Source: SAR202 cluster bacterium
GTDB lineage: Bacteria > Chloroflexota > Dehalococcoidia > Lucifugimonadales > UBA3495
Assembly: GCA_009392095.1 (NCBI GenBank)
Contig: VFHF01000108.1
Location: 1 to 12,577 of the forward strand
Direction of reading: 5' to 3'
DNA length: 12,577 nucleotides
Below are positions 6,190 through 12,577 of the stretch, in pieces. Numbering within the stretch: position 1 is the stretch's first letter; each line of letters opens with the position of its first letter. The notes under the pieces were generated by a model that ran no database searches, had not been told where the DNA came from, and saw only the letters and a program-made list of their open reading frames with translations. A program made the translations under genes and the position numbers.

Positions 6190-8046
6190 TTGACTAGCAA
6201 AACCTCGACCGATCCATCAAATGCTCAGACCAAGACCAATGAGGCCATCTACGAAGAGAGCTTGGAGCTATCCAAGAATACTCAGACCATAATTCCCTTC
6301 ATGGAAGACGAGATAGTGCGGTTGGAGGAGGAGTCGGCGGCATTCGTGGCCGGCGAAAGGGAAAACACGGAATTCACGCCCTTCCGTTTGAAGCAGGGTG
6401 TCTACGGCCAACGCCAGGCTGATGTCCAGATGATTCGCGTCAAGATTCCCGGCGGCATCATCACCACCGAGGCCATGGATATTCTGGGCGAATTCAGTAA
6501 GAAGTTTGCTCCCCTTGGCAAGGGCCACATCACCACGAGAGAGAACTTCCAATTCCACCACGTCCCCTTGGACGAGTGCCCAGACGCCCTCAGATTGCTG
6601 GGGACTGCCGGCCTGAGCACCCGCGAGGCCTGCGGGAACGTGGTGCGCAACGTGGTCGGAGCGCCCACTGCAGGGATCTGCGCATCGGAGGTCTTCGACC
6701 CTACTCCCTATCTGGCGGCCTTCGTTCGGTTTGCGGTACGACATCCTCTGACCCAAGCATTTCCCCGCAAGTTCAAAAGCGCGTTCACCGGCTGCGACGA
6801 CCACGACCATGTCGCCGCCGCCATTCAAGACCTGACCTACGTATCACAGATCAGGACTGAAGACGGGGTAGAGAAGCGCGGCTTCAAAGTATTCGTCGCC
6901 GGTGGCACGTCCATCATGCCCCGGTTGGCCAAACCCCTCTACGAATTTCTGCCAGAGGAAGACTTCCTCCGGCTTTCCCTGGCCATATTCACGGTCTTCA
7001 ACAACGCCGACATGCTTCGCAAGAACCGCATGATGGCCCGCTTGAAGGTGCTAGTCGACAAGATTGGTCTCGACGAATTCAAGACATTGGTTGAAACCGA
7101 ACTAGAGAAGATCGGTCTCATCGACCCCAAGCCGTTTATGAACGTGGAAGAGATGATGCGGGAGACTCCTCCAGAGTTGGTCGCCAACTACACCAACGGG
7201 GCCAACGGTGGCGGTGACTTCGCCGTGTGGCGCAACACCAACGTTGAGGCCCAGAAACAAGAGGGCTATTTCGCGGTGCATGTGAAACCTGATCGCGGCA
7301 ACATCACTGCGGACCAGTTCCACGGACTGGCCGACATAATGCGGAAGTACACCGGCGGCCGGGCCCGCACTAGCCAAGAACAAAACCTGGTCCTGCGATT
7401 CATCCCGGAGCAGATGCTCCATAACGTGTTTGACCAGCTTGTTGAGATCGGCCTAGCGGAAGCAAACGCCAATTCCATCAGTAACGTTGTCTCATGCCCC
7501 GGCACGGATAGCTGCAAACTTGGCATCACCTCTTCGATGGGCCTAGCCGGCGCACTGAAAAAAGAGATTGAAAGCTGGGACAACCTCCTCGAAGATGAGG
7601 GCGTCAATGACATCCGCGTCAAGATGAGTGGCTGCCCCAACGGTTGCGGCCTGCATCACATCGCCAACATCGGCTTCCACGGCGCAGCCACCAAGGGCGC
7701 CGACGGCGAGCAAATCCCTGCCTATGAGATGTTCTTGGGTGGGAATTATGGAGACGTTAACGTCCAAGACTCCCGCATCGGAACGCGAATCCCCCGGATC
7801 AAGATTCCGGCCAAGTCCGTCCCCGGCGTGCTGAAAAACGTCGTCTCCTACTACAAAGACAACCGCGCCGACGGCGAGAAGTTCAACGACTTCTTAGACC
7901 GGGTAGGGCTGGAAGCGGTGACCGAGGTTGCCGAACAAGCCCAGGAAGCCGCAGCCGAAGCCACCCCCGGCTCAGACCTTTACAAGGACTGGGAACGCAC
8001 CAACCTCTACAAGCTGGAACGGGGCGAGGGCGAGTGCGCCGTCTAA
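6190..8046 (+). CDS. sir: Siroheme/4Fe-4S sulfite reductase, ferredoxin type
   Basis: A 618-residue protein from the TTG at 6190, with two ferredoxin-like half-domains and two siroheme/4Fe-4S domains. The cluster ligands are Cys436 and Cys442 (CPGTDSC) and Cys482 and Cys486 (CPNGC), almost the same spacing as E. coli CysI. TTRENFQ around Arg117 and PRKFK with Lys194/Lys196 are siroheme/substrate-pocket motifs. A Lys at the second position is typical of sulfite reductases, while plant nitrite reductases usually have Asn. The reaction is six-electron reduction of sulfite to sulfide for cysteine synthesis, in the cytosol. It is longer than CysI (570) because of an N-terminal extension of a few tens of residues and a charged C-terminal tail. 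The cysteine leader and terminator upstream predict repression when cysteine is plentiful. A uroporphyrinogen-III synthase gene follows after 12 bases. Nitrite reductase activity cannot be excluded. Confidence 0.85.
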   Translation: MTSKTSTDPSNAQTKTNEAIYEESLELSKNTQTIIPFMEDEIVRLEEESAAFVAGERENTEFTPFRLKQGVYGQRQADVQMIRVKIPGGIITTEAMDILGEFSKKFAPLGKGHITTRENFQFHHVPLDECPDALRLLGTAGLSTREACGNVVRNVVGAPTAGICASEVFDPTPYLAAFVRFAVRHPLTQAFPRKFKSAFTGCDDHDHVAAAIQDLTYVSQIRTEDGVEKRGFKVFVAGGTSIMPRLAKPLYEFLPEEDFLRLSLAIFTVFNNADMLRKNRMMARLKVLVDKIGLDEFKTLVETELEKIGLIDPKPFMNVEEMMRETPPELVANYTNGANGGGDFAVWRNTNVEAQKQEGYFAVHVKPDRGNITADQFHGLADIMRKYTGGRARTSQEQNLVLRFIPEQMLHNVFDQLVEIGLAEANANSISNVVSCPGTDSCKLGITSSMGLAGALKKEIESWDNLLEDEGVNDIRVKMSGCPNGCGLHHIANIGFHGAATKGADGEQIPAYEMFLGGNYGDVNVQDSRIGTRIPRIKIPAKSVPGVLKNVVSYYKDNRADGEKFNDFLDRVGLEAVTEVAEQAQEAAAEATPGSDLYKDWERTNLYKLERGEGECAV

Positions 8047-8058
8047 GGCGATACTGAT

Positions 8059-8892
8059 TTGGCGCCTCCAGATTCACCGTCCCTGGCCGGAAAGACAGTC
8101 GCTTACGTCGAGGCCCGCATGCTCTCTGAGATGGGGGCCTTGATTGAGCGTAACGGCGGGGTACCTTACCCTGCGCCCGTCATGCAAGAAGTCCACCTGG
8201 GTGCAACTCCTGAGGTGAAGGAACTTGTGGACGACATCTGTGCCGGCAAGGTACAGGTGATGGTCTTCCAGACCGGAGTGGGCACCAAAGCCCTCTTTGA
8301 TAGCGCGGCTTCTCAAGGCAAAGAATCAGAGACCCTTCAAGCCCTGGCCGGCGTCACCGTGATAGCCCGCAGCCCCAAACCCGCCGCCGTTCTGCGCCGC
8401 AACAACGTCCACATCGACCACATGCCCTCAGAGCCGTTCACCTCTGCCGACCTATTGACCGCCATCGAAGAACTCGACCTGGGCGGGAAAGAAGTGGCAG
8501 TCCAGGCTTACGGCGCGCCAAACTCCCATCTGACACAGGCCATGGAAAAGCGCGGCGCTAACGTCCGTGAGGTTGCTCTGTACACCTGGGGCTTGGCCGA
8601 AGACGTCGCCCCGGTACTGGGTCTGATCGACGCCCTCGAAAGCGGCCAGATAGACGCCATCGCATTCACCAGCCAAGTACAGATCAACAATCTTTTAGCA
8701 ATAGCCTCCCAGGCAGGCAAAGAAGAATCGATCCGGAACATCATGGCCACCGGGCCATTAGTTGTGGCCTCAGTTGGGCCGGTCTGCACCAAACGAATGA
8801 TTGAATTCGGCTTCCGCGTCGATGTTGAGCCGGACCACCCTCACATGGGCAATCTAGTGTTGGCGATTGCCGACCGTCTCAGCGCGAACTAG
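8059..8892 (+). CDS. hemD: Uroporphyrinogen-III synthase (HemD-like)
   Basis: A 277-residue protein with the two-lobed HemD/U3S pattern. The N-terminal lobe begins LAGKTVAYVEARM and contains VMVFQTGVGTKAL. The second lobe has EVAVQAYGAPNSHL, a FTSQVQINNLL segment (the usual FTS-x(2)-V/I motif) and a VASVGPVCTKRMIEFG ending. U3S closes and inverts ring D of hydroxymethylbilane to give uroporphyrinogen III, the precursor of siroheme and heme. Placed 12 bases after the sulfite reductase, it probably supports siroheme supply. Sequence conservation in this family is low, so a divergent or non-enzymatic homologue is possible. The start is TTG at 8059-8061, with AAGG about ten bases upstream; the same frame carries the reductase's TAA at 8044-8046. 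No ATG occurs before codon 21. The gene ends before a strong terminator. Confidence 0.8.
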   Translation: MAPPDSPSLAGKTVAYVEARMLSEMGALIERNGGVPYPAPVMQEVHLGATPEVKELVDDICAGKVQVMVFQTGVGTKALFDSAASQGKESETLQALAGVTVIARSPKPAAVLRRNNVHIDHMPSEPFTSADLLTAIEELDLGGKEVAVQAYGAPNSHLTQAMEKRGANVREVALYTWGLAEDVAPVLGLIDALESGQIDAIAFTSQVQINNLLAIASQAGKEESIRNIMATGPLVVASVGPVCTKRMIEFGFRVDVEPDHPHMGNLVLAIADRLSAN

Positions 8893-8916
8893 GCGATGGC
8901 CAAATGAACTCCTGAG

Positions 8917-8957
8917 AAAAACAAGAACGGGGGCCTAAGGCCCCCGTTCTTGTTTTT
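8917..8957. terminator. Perfect 19-bp bidirectional intrinsic terminator
   Basis: Bases 8917-8935 and 8939-8957 are exact inverted repeats around the 3-base loop TAA. The GC core GGGGGCC/GGCCCCC is flanked by A5 on the left and T5 on the right, so it reads as a terminator on both strands. It lies between convergent genes: hemD ends at 8892 and the membrane protein gene ends at 8988. Confidence 0.95.
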
Positions 8958-8987
8958 GCGCTTTGTCCTGGTAGCTCTCGGTAAATT

Positions 8988-9395
8988 TCAACTCTTGATC
9001 CAGCGTTTGAACCGGTCCCATGGTGACTCCGGTGCGTCCTCTATGGACTCGCCCCGCCACCGTTTCTCTATAGAAACGTTTCTGGGGGTGATGAAAAAGA
9101 GCAGGTAGCCAAACACCAACAGGGCCAGTCCGACCCAAATCAAAATCCATATCTGGAGCAGGGCATTGACGATGAAGACGACCAGGCCAGTCATCAGAAT
9201 CTTGCCTGGGGTTATGGTAGGCCAACGGCCTCTGGGCGCGCTTGGAACTGGGGCCTTAATTGCTTCGTCCGCCTGTCGTACCGCCTGGCGACGGTCCTCC
9301 AGTGGATTTTCCGTCTCTCTGCCAGACTCTTCAGGAGCGACTTCGCCCGCGTTCCTTAGAATCTCTTCAATCTCTTTTTGGTACTTATCTTGCAT
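8988..9395 (-). CDS. Small two-helix membrane protein, function unknown
   Basis: A 135-residue protein. Residues 1-60 are hydrophilic and acidic to mixed (a KEIEEILRNAG start followed by a Glu/Arg-rich linker). Two hydrophobic helices lie at about 66-86 and 87-103, joined by a very short turn. The tail is basic and Trp-rich (KRWRG, SPWDRFKRWIK). The loop between the helices is so short that both ends probably face the cytosol. I recall similar short proteins, with an EIEEIL start and a KRWRG/PWDR end, from Chloroflexota and Actinobacteria, but I cannot give a function. The start is the ATG at 9393-9395 without a good Shine-Dalgarno. It is a single-gene unit, convergent with hemD. Confidence 0.65.
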   Translation of the reverse strand: MQDKYQKEIEEILRNAGEVAPEESGRETENPLEDRRQAVRQADEAIKAPVPSAPRGRWPTITPGKILMTGLVVFIVNALLQIWILIWVGLALLVFGYLLFFITPRNVSIEKRWRGESIEDAPESPWDRFKRWIKS

Positions 9396-9512
9396 AAATG
9401 ATGGGTACCGTGATATCGGTTGCCATCTCGATTCTCAGTAGGGGTCGGTCACTCCGGATACCTACAACCACCCCACCAACCTCACAACATCCACGCTCAA
9501 TCTTCTACCATA

Positions 9513-9518
9513 ATTATA
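9513..9518 (-). promoter_or_regulatory. Candidate -10 box upstream of the small membrane protein gene
   Basis: On the minus strand there is a perfect TATAAT in a locally AT-rich patch of the 196-base gap 9396-9591. No -35 hexamer is recognisable at 16-18 bases. The transcript would carry a leader of about 110 bases. Nothing else clear is seen in this gap, and no obvious terminator follows phoU. Confidence 0.3.
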
Positions 9519-9591
9519 CAGTACATAATTACTAACGGGTAGGCAGGAATACGAGCCTGACCGCATAGGGAAATAGACCTGATTATGGCGT

Positions 9592-10263
9592 CTAGTTTAA
9601 CTCTCTCGGGGGTTTGTAACGCCCGATCCGCCCGGTAACGACGAATATCACCCTCTCAGCGATGTTGGTCGCGCGGTCTGCGATCCGTTCCAGGTCGTGG
9701 GCCACCCAAAGGAAATGGGTCGCAGCCTCGATGGTTTTTGGATTCTGGCCCATGTCCAAAAAGATCTGGTGGCAGACAGCGTCATATAGCGCGTCTACTT
9801 CGTCATCCGAGTCCCAGACTTCATCGGCCAGATCGGTGTCCCGGTCCATCAGTGATTTCAGGCTTCTCTGCAGCATGGCCACTCCCATCCGGGCCATCTG
9901 AGCTAGTTGCTGGGGTGTCTCCACCGGCTCATCTTCGCCAATAATCATACATATCTTGCCGATTCCCTCTGCGTAGTCACCCATCCGCTCCAGTTCCACG
10001 GCTATATGCAAAACGGCAAGCAAGGTCCTGAGGTCAACGGCCAAGGGTTGCTGGGTGGCGATAAGGTCGATGCACTTCTCTTCCAGCTCGAAACGCTTCT
10101 CATCGATCTGGTCGTCTTCGGCAACAACTTCATACGCCAAAGCCAAGTCCCGGCGCTCGAGGGCGTCCATTGACTTGACGATTGCCTTCTCAACCATCTC
10201 GCCCAGGCCGATAAGCTCGGCCTCAAGTTCTTCCAGACTTCGATCGAAATCAGCCCTAACCAT
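9592..10263 (-). CDS. phoU: Phosphate-signalling regulator PhoU
   Basis: A 223-residue all-helical protein of usual PhoU length with two PhoU repeats. The metal-binding motifs VELERMGDYAEGI and DLERIADRATNIAER (E/D-x3-D type) appear once in each half. PhoU couples the PstSCAB transporter to the PhoR sensor kinase and limits phosphate uptake. I chose the ATG at 10261-10263 because GAGGAGG stands five bases upstream and the family normally starts M-x-R-x-x-F. A longer frame to 10431 would overlap the end of pstB by more than 80 bases. The start region is an evident duplicate of a second start 70 bases upstream. Last gene of the pst operon in this window. Confidence 0.92.
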   Translation of the reverse strand: MVRADFDRSLEELEAELIGLGEMVEKAIVKSMDALERRDLALAYEVVAEDDQIDEKRFELEEKCIDLIATQQPLAVDLRTLLAVLHIAVELERMGDYAEGIGKICMIIGEDEPVETPQQLAQMARMGVAMLQRSLKSLMDRDTDLADEVWDSDDEVDALYDAVCHQIFLDMGQNPKTIEAATHFLWVAHDLERIADRATNIAERVIFVVTGRIGRYKPPRELN

Positions 10264-10333
10264 GGGAACCTCCTCGATCCACGACGCATTCCCGCAGCTT
10301 GTCTGGCCTTGAGGCAAAATCAGCTCTGACCAT
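10256..10333 (-). CDS. 25-codon upstream ORF duplicating the phoU start
   Basis: GAGGAGG, five bases, then ATG at 10331-10333 encodes MVRADF, the same first six residues as phoU. The codons differ only at third positions (GTC/GTT, AGA/AGG, TTT/TTC). The ORF then diverges and stops at TAG 10256-10258, overlapping the phoU start by eight bases in another frame. It begins 15 bases after the pstB stop, where the next operon gene would be expected. Either a remnant of a second phoU-like gene or a coupling ORF that hands ribosomes to phoU. Confidence 0.45.
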   Translation of the reverse strand: MVRADFASRPDKLRECVVDRGGSHG

Positions 10334-10348
10334 GACTTCCTCCTCAGC

Positions 10349-11122
10349 CTATCCGAACCTGCCGGTGATGTAGGCCTCAGTCCGTTCGTCCTCCGGGTTG
10401 GTGAAGATCTGCCGGCTCTCGCCGAATTCAACTAGGAATCCTACTCTTGCTTCTTCCACCATCAAAAACGCGGTGTAGTGGGACACGCGAGCCGCCTGCT
10501 GCATGTTGTGGGTCACGATGACGATGGAATAGTCTTCGGACAGCTCCCGCATCAGTTCCTCGATGGCCAAGGTGGCGATGGGGTCCAACGCCGAGCATGG
10601 CTCGTCCATCAATATCACCCTGGGCTCTACGGCCAGAGCCCTTGCGATGCAGAGCCGCTGTTGTTGGCCACCCGAGAGGGACAAAGCGCTTGCATTGAGC
10701 CGGTCTTTGACCTCATCCCAAAGGGCCGCTCGGACCAAAGACCGCTCGACCAACTCAGCTAAGTTGCCCTGGAAACCATTGATCCGTGGCCCGAAAGCCA
10801 CATTGTCGTAGATGGTCTTGGGGAAGGGGTTGGGTCGCTGGAACACCATCCCGATCTCATAGCGTATCTCGGTGGGGTCAACGTCATGTCCGTAGAGGTC
10901 GAGACCGTCGAACAACACCTGCCCTTCCACCCGCGCCGAGGGTATCAGGTCGTTCATCCGGTTGAAGCAGCGCAGCAACGTGCTCTTGCCACAGCCCGAC
11001 GGCCCTATGATCGCCGTGATGCGGTTTCGAACCACATCCAGGTCGACATCGGTGACCGCTTTCTTAGTGTCGTAATAGACACTTAGTCCGCGGGTCTGAA
11101 GGATGAAATCCTGGTCTTGCAA
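10349..11122 (-). CDS. pstB: Phosphate ABC transporter ATP-binding protein PstB
   Basis: A 257-residue ABC ATPase. Walker A GPSGCGKST is at 40-48, the Q-loop Gln95 in VFQRPNPFP, the signature LSGGQQQR at 149-156, Walker B VILMDEP at 169-175 and the H-loop His205. NRMNDLIP and QRPNPFPKTIYDNVAFGPR are typical of PstB. It forms the cytosolic dimer that powers PstC-PstA phosphate import. The start is TTG at 11120-11122, with AGAGGA eleven bases upstream. The same frame continues upstream to an ATG overlapping the pstA stop but is interrupted by TAG at 11138-11140. The complete ATPase core lies downstream of TTG, so the protein should be functional. It is followed by phoU and its duplicated start. 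Confidence 0.93.
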   Translation of the reverse strand: MQDQDFILQTRGLSVYYDTKKAVTDVDLDVVRNRITAIIGPSGCGKSTLLRCFNRMNDLIPSARVEGQVLFDGLDLYGHDVDPTEIRYEIGMVFQRPNPFPKTIYDNVAFGPRINGFQGNLAELVERSLVRAALWDEVKDRLNASALSLSGGQQQRLCIARALAVEPRVILMDEPCSALDPIATLAIEELMRELSEDYSIVIVTHNMQQAARVSHYTAFLMVEEARVGFLVEFGESRQIFTNPEDERTEAYITGRFG

Positions 11123-11137
11123 TCTTTCTTCTGTCCT

Positions 11138-11203
11138 CTATCGATTATCAGAGAGTGCTTTCAGATTGTTGGAGAAGAAATCTGGACTTGGGGTCTCCGT
11201 CAT
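11138..11203 (-). pseudogene. Probable original N-terminal extension of PstB, cut off by an in-frame TAG
   Basis: ATG at 11201-11203 overlaps the pstA stop as ATGA and opens 21 codons (MTETPSPDFFSNN and on to SDNR), ending at TAG 11138-11140. The frame is identical to pstB. Beyond the TAG it reads RTEERLQDQDFILQTRGL without a break into the ATPase. A polar, Ser/Thr-rich tail before the first strand is common in PstB proteins. It may be a recent nonsense mutation with a TTG restart, a sequencing error, or a genuine short coupling ORF. Confidence 0.4.
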
Positions 11204-12081
11204 TCCCATTTGTTCTGGAAACGGTTGCGGAGTATCACGGCGCCCGCGTTCATCACCAGGAGTATGACCAGCAGAACAATTATACCGGCTGCCGCAGTCT
11301 CCCGGAATCCTTCCTGAGGGCGGGAGGTCCAATTGAATATTTGGATGGGCAGCACCGTGAACCGGCTTAACGGGCTGTCCGGCGTAAATGGCACAAAGGT
11401 CAACGCGCCCATGGCGATGAGGGGCGCCGTTTCGCCAATGGCCCGGCTGACGGCCAAGATGACCCCGGTCAAGATTCCGGGGAAAGCCTGAGGTATCACC
11501 ATGCGCCAGATGACCTGCCAGCGGGTGGCTCCCAACGCGTAGGACCCTTCCCGTAACGACGGCGGCACCGCCCGAACTGCCTCACTGGCGGCAACAATCA
11601 CGATGGGCAGGACTAACAACGCCAGCGTGAACCCCCCGGCCAGCACGCTGTTACCCAGATGCATGCTGTGCACGAATATCTGCAAGCCAAGGATTCCGTA
11701 CACGATGGACGGCACGCCGGCCAGGTTGGCGATGTTTATTTTGGCTATCTTGGCGAATTTGCTCCGGGTGGCGTACTCCTCAAGGAATAGGGCCGTGGCC
11801 ACACCCAGGGTGAAAGAGACCACTCCGGCCACCAGCACAACGTAGATGCTTCCCAGCATCGCGGGTTTGATACCAGCCTTATCAGGGTGACGAGATGGGA
11901 AACTGGTCAGGAAGCTCCAATCGATTCCGGTCACGCCTTGTTGCAACAGATAGATCAGCAGCACCGCCAGCATGCCCAGAGCTATGCACACAGACAGCAA
12001 ACAAAGCCCGTGGAAAGCACGGCCCATCCACTTTCGGCGGGCCTGCCTCCGCTGAAACTCTGATTGAGGAATCACCGCCAC
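11200..12081 (-). CDS. pstA: Phosphate ABC transporter permease PstA
   Basis: A 293-residue inner-membrane permease with a basic N-terminus and about six hydrophobic helices. The first lies at about 25-48 and the last at about 263-284. The cytoplasmic EAA loop SEAVRAVPPSLREGSYALGA begins near residue 166 and contacts PstB. FNWTSRP and the ETAAAGIIVLL stretch are usual for PstA. With PstC it forms the phosphate channel. The start is GTG at 12079-12081, sharing one base with the pstC stop (TAGTG), with GGAGGAG eight bases upstream. This implies coupled translation. A second GTG two codons later is an alternative. The gene ends 77 bases before the TTG of pstB. Confidence 0.93.
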   Translation of the reverse strand: MAVIPQSEFQRRQARRKWMGRAFHGLCLLSVCIALGMLAVLLIYLLQQGVTGIDWSFLTSFPSRHPDKAGIKPAMLGSIYVVLVAGVVSFTLGVATALFLEEYATRSKFAKIAKINIANLAGVPSIVYGILGLQIFVHSMHLGNSVLAGGFTLALLVLPIVIVAASEAVRAVPPSLREGSYALGATRWQVIWRMVIPQAFPGILTGVILAVSRAIGETAPLIAMGALTFVPFTPDSPLSRFTVLPIQIFNWTSRPQEGFRETAAAGIIVLLVILLVMNAGAVILRNRFQNKWE

Positions 12082-12577
12082 TACTCGTACTCCTCCCGGA
12101 ACCGGCTAACCACGTATTGGCTAAGCAGGTTCATCACCAGAGTCATGACGAAGAGCAGCAGGGCCACCGCGAAGATGGTCTTGAATTCTATGGACCCAGC
12201 GGGCGCATCTCCCTGGCTAACCTGGACGATGTAGGCAGTCATGGTCTCGATTGGCACGAATGGGTTGAGTGTGAAGCTGGGATTCTGCCCCGCCGCGATG
12301 GTGACGATCATTGTTTCGCCGATGGCCCGGGACACCGCTAGTATGAACGCGGACATGATGCCGGAAAGGGCTGCCGGCACGACCACCAGAGTGGAGACCT
12401 CAAGTTTCGTGGAACCCAGGGCGTAGGCCGCCTCCCGCAAGTTTCGGGGGACCGAACGCATGGCGTCTTCACTAAGGCTGGAAACCATCGGCAAGATCAT
12501 TATTCCCATGACTATGGAGGCACTCAACGCGTTGAACACCGCGATGTCGCCCGAGATATCGCGCAAGATGGGAGTAA
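12081..12577 (-). CDS. pstC: Phosphate ABC transporter permease PstC, C-terminal part (cut by right edge)
   Basis: The frame is open to the right edge, about 164 residues of a normally 300-residue protein. It carries the EAA loop SEDAMRSVPRNLREAAYALG, then VVVPAALSGIMSAFILAVSRAIGETMIV, characteristic of PstC, and a last hydrophobic helix near the end (IFAVALLLFVMTLVMNLLS). The TTG at 12564-12566 is internal, since in-frame codons for T-P-I precede it. It is the first pst gene visible; pstS and any PhoB-type promoter should lie beyond the edge. Confidence 0.9.
   Translation of the reverse strand, partial: TPILRDISGDIAVFNALSASIVMGIMILPMVSSLSEDAMRSVPRNLREAAYALGSTKLEVSTLVVVPAALSGIMSAFILAVSRAIGETMIVTIAAGQNPSFTLNPFVPIETMTAYIVQVSQGDAPAGSIEFKTIFAVALLLFVMTLVMNLLSQYVVSRFREEYE

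Noticed and set aside
3052..9591. tRNA or other structured RNA genes in the larger gaps (3052-3451, 5846-6017, 9396-9591)
   Set aside because: No cloverleaf, GGTTCGAATCC-like T-arm or CCA end was found by eye.
10264..10431. PhoU frame extended 56 codons upstream
   Set aside because: It would overlap the pstB end by over 80 bases; GAGGAGG and the family N-terminus fit the ATG at 10263.
8988..11202. Selenocysteine readthrough at TGA stops of the membrane protein and pstA genes
   Set aside because: Both proteins end at normal lengths, and what follows the stops is not homologous extension.

Overview
The window looks like a chromosomal stretch from an uncultured Chloroflexota-type bacterium (Dehalococcoidia/SAR202-like). 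This rests on moderate-to-high GC, a bacterial NurA nuclease, frequent TTG/GTG starts and the flavin oxidoreductases. The lineage is inferred from gene content recalled from memory, not from a database search. All genes appear chromosomal. I see no rRNA, tRNA, CRISPR array, insertion sequence or prophage.

Layout, left to right. (1) Plus strand: the C-terminal part of selB (selenocysteine elongation factor, cut by the left edge), then nurA (nuclease with an unusual cysteine cluster), then a 9-bp GC hairpin, then a nitronate-monooxygenase-like FMN enzyme. (2) 3052-3451 is visibly AT-richer. It holds only a startless reading frame resembling a worn zinc-finger protein. (3) Minus strand: a DadA-type FAD amine oxidoreductase followed after a short gap by an exported HEWLH metallopeptidase. 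(4) Plus strand: a siroheme/4Fe-4S sulfite reductase followed by a uroporphyrinogen-III synthase (hemD-like), ending in a perfect 19-bp bidirectional terminator. (5) Minus strand: a small two-helix membrane protein. (6) Minus strand: the phosphate uptake operon pstC(partial)-pstA-pstB-phoU.

The most interesting element is in the leader of the sulfite reductase gene. A good sigma-70-like promoter (5981-6009) sits directly in front of a 22-codon ORF (6018-6086) with five Cys codons among residues 9-17. It is followed by a hairpin with a T6 tail (6127-6158) and then a strong Shine-Dalgarno and TTG start for the reductase. Alternative base pairing between the end of the leader ORF, its beginning and the 5' arm of the terminator can be drawn. 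This is the logic of a classical ribosome-stalling attenuator, here sensing cysteine and controlling sulfite reduction plus tetrapyrrole (siroheme) supply. The promoter geometry suggests the leader ORF is translated leaderless, as described for polycysteine leader ORFs in mycobacteria. It also supports sulfite rather than nitrite as the enzyme's substrate.

Two smaller oddities lie in the pst operon. The ribosome-binding site and first six codons of phoU are present twice, 70 bp apart and out of frame, differing only at synonymous positions within the codons. The N-terminus of pstB appears to begin at an ATGA overlap with pstA but is interrupted by an in-frame TAG, after which a TTG restart gives a complete ABC ATPase.
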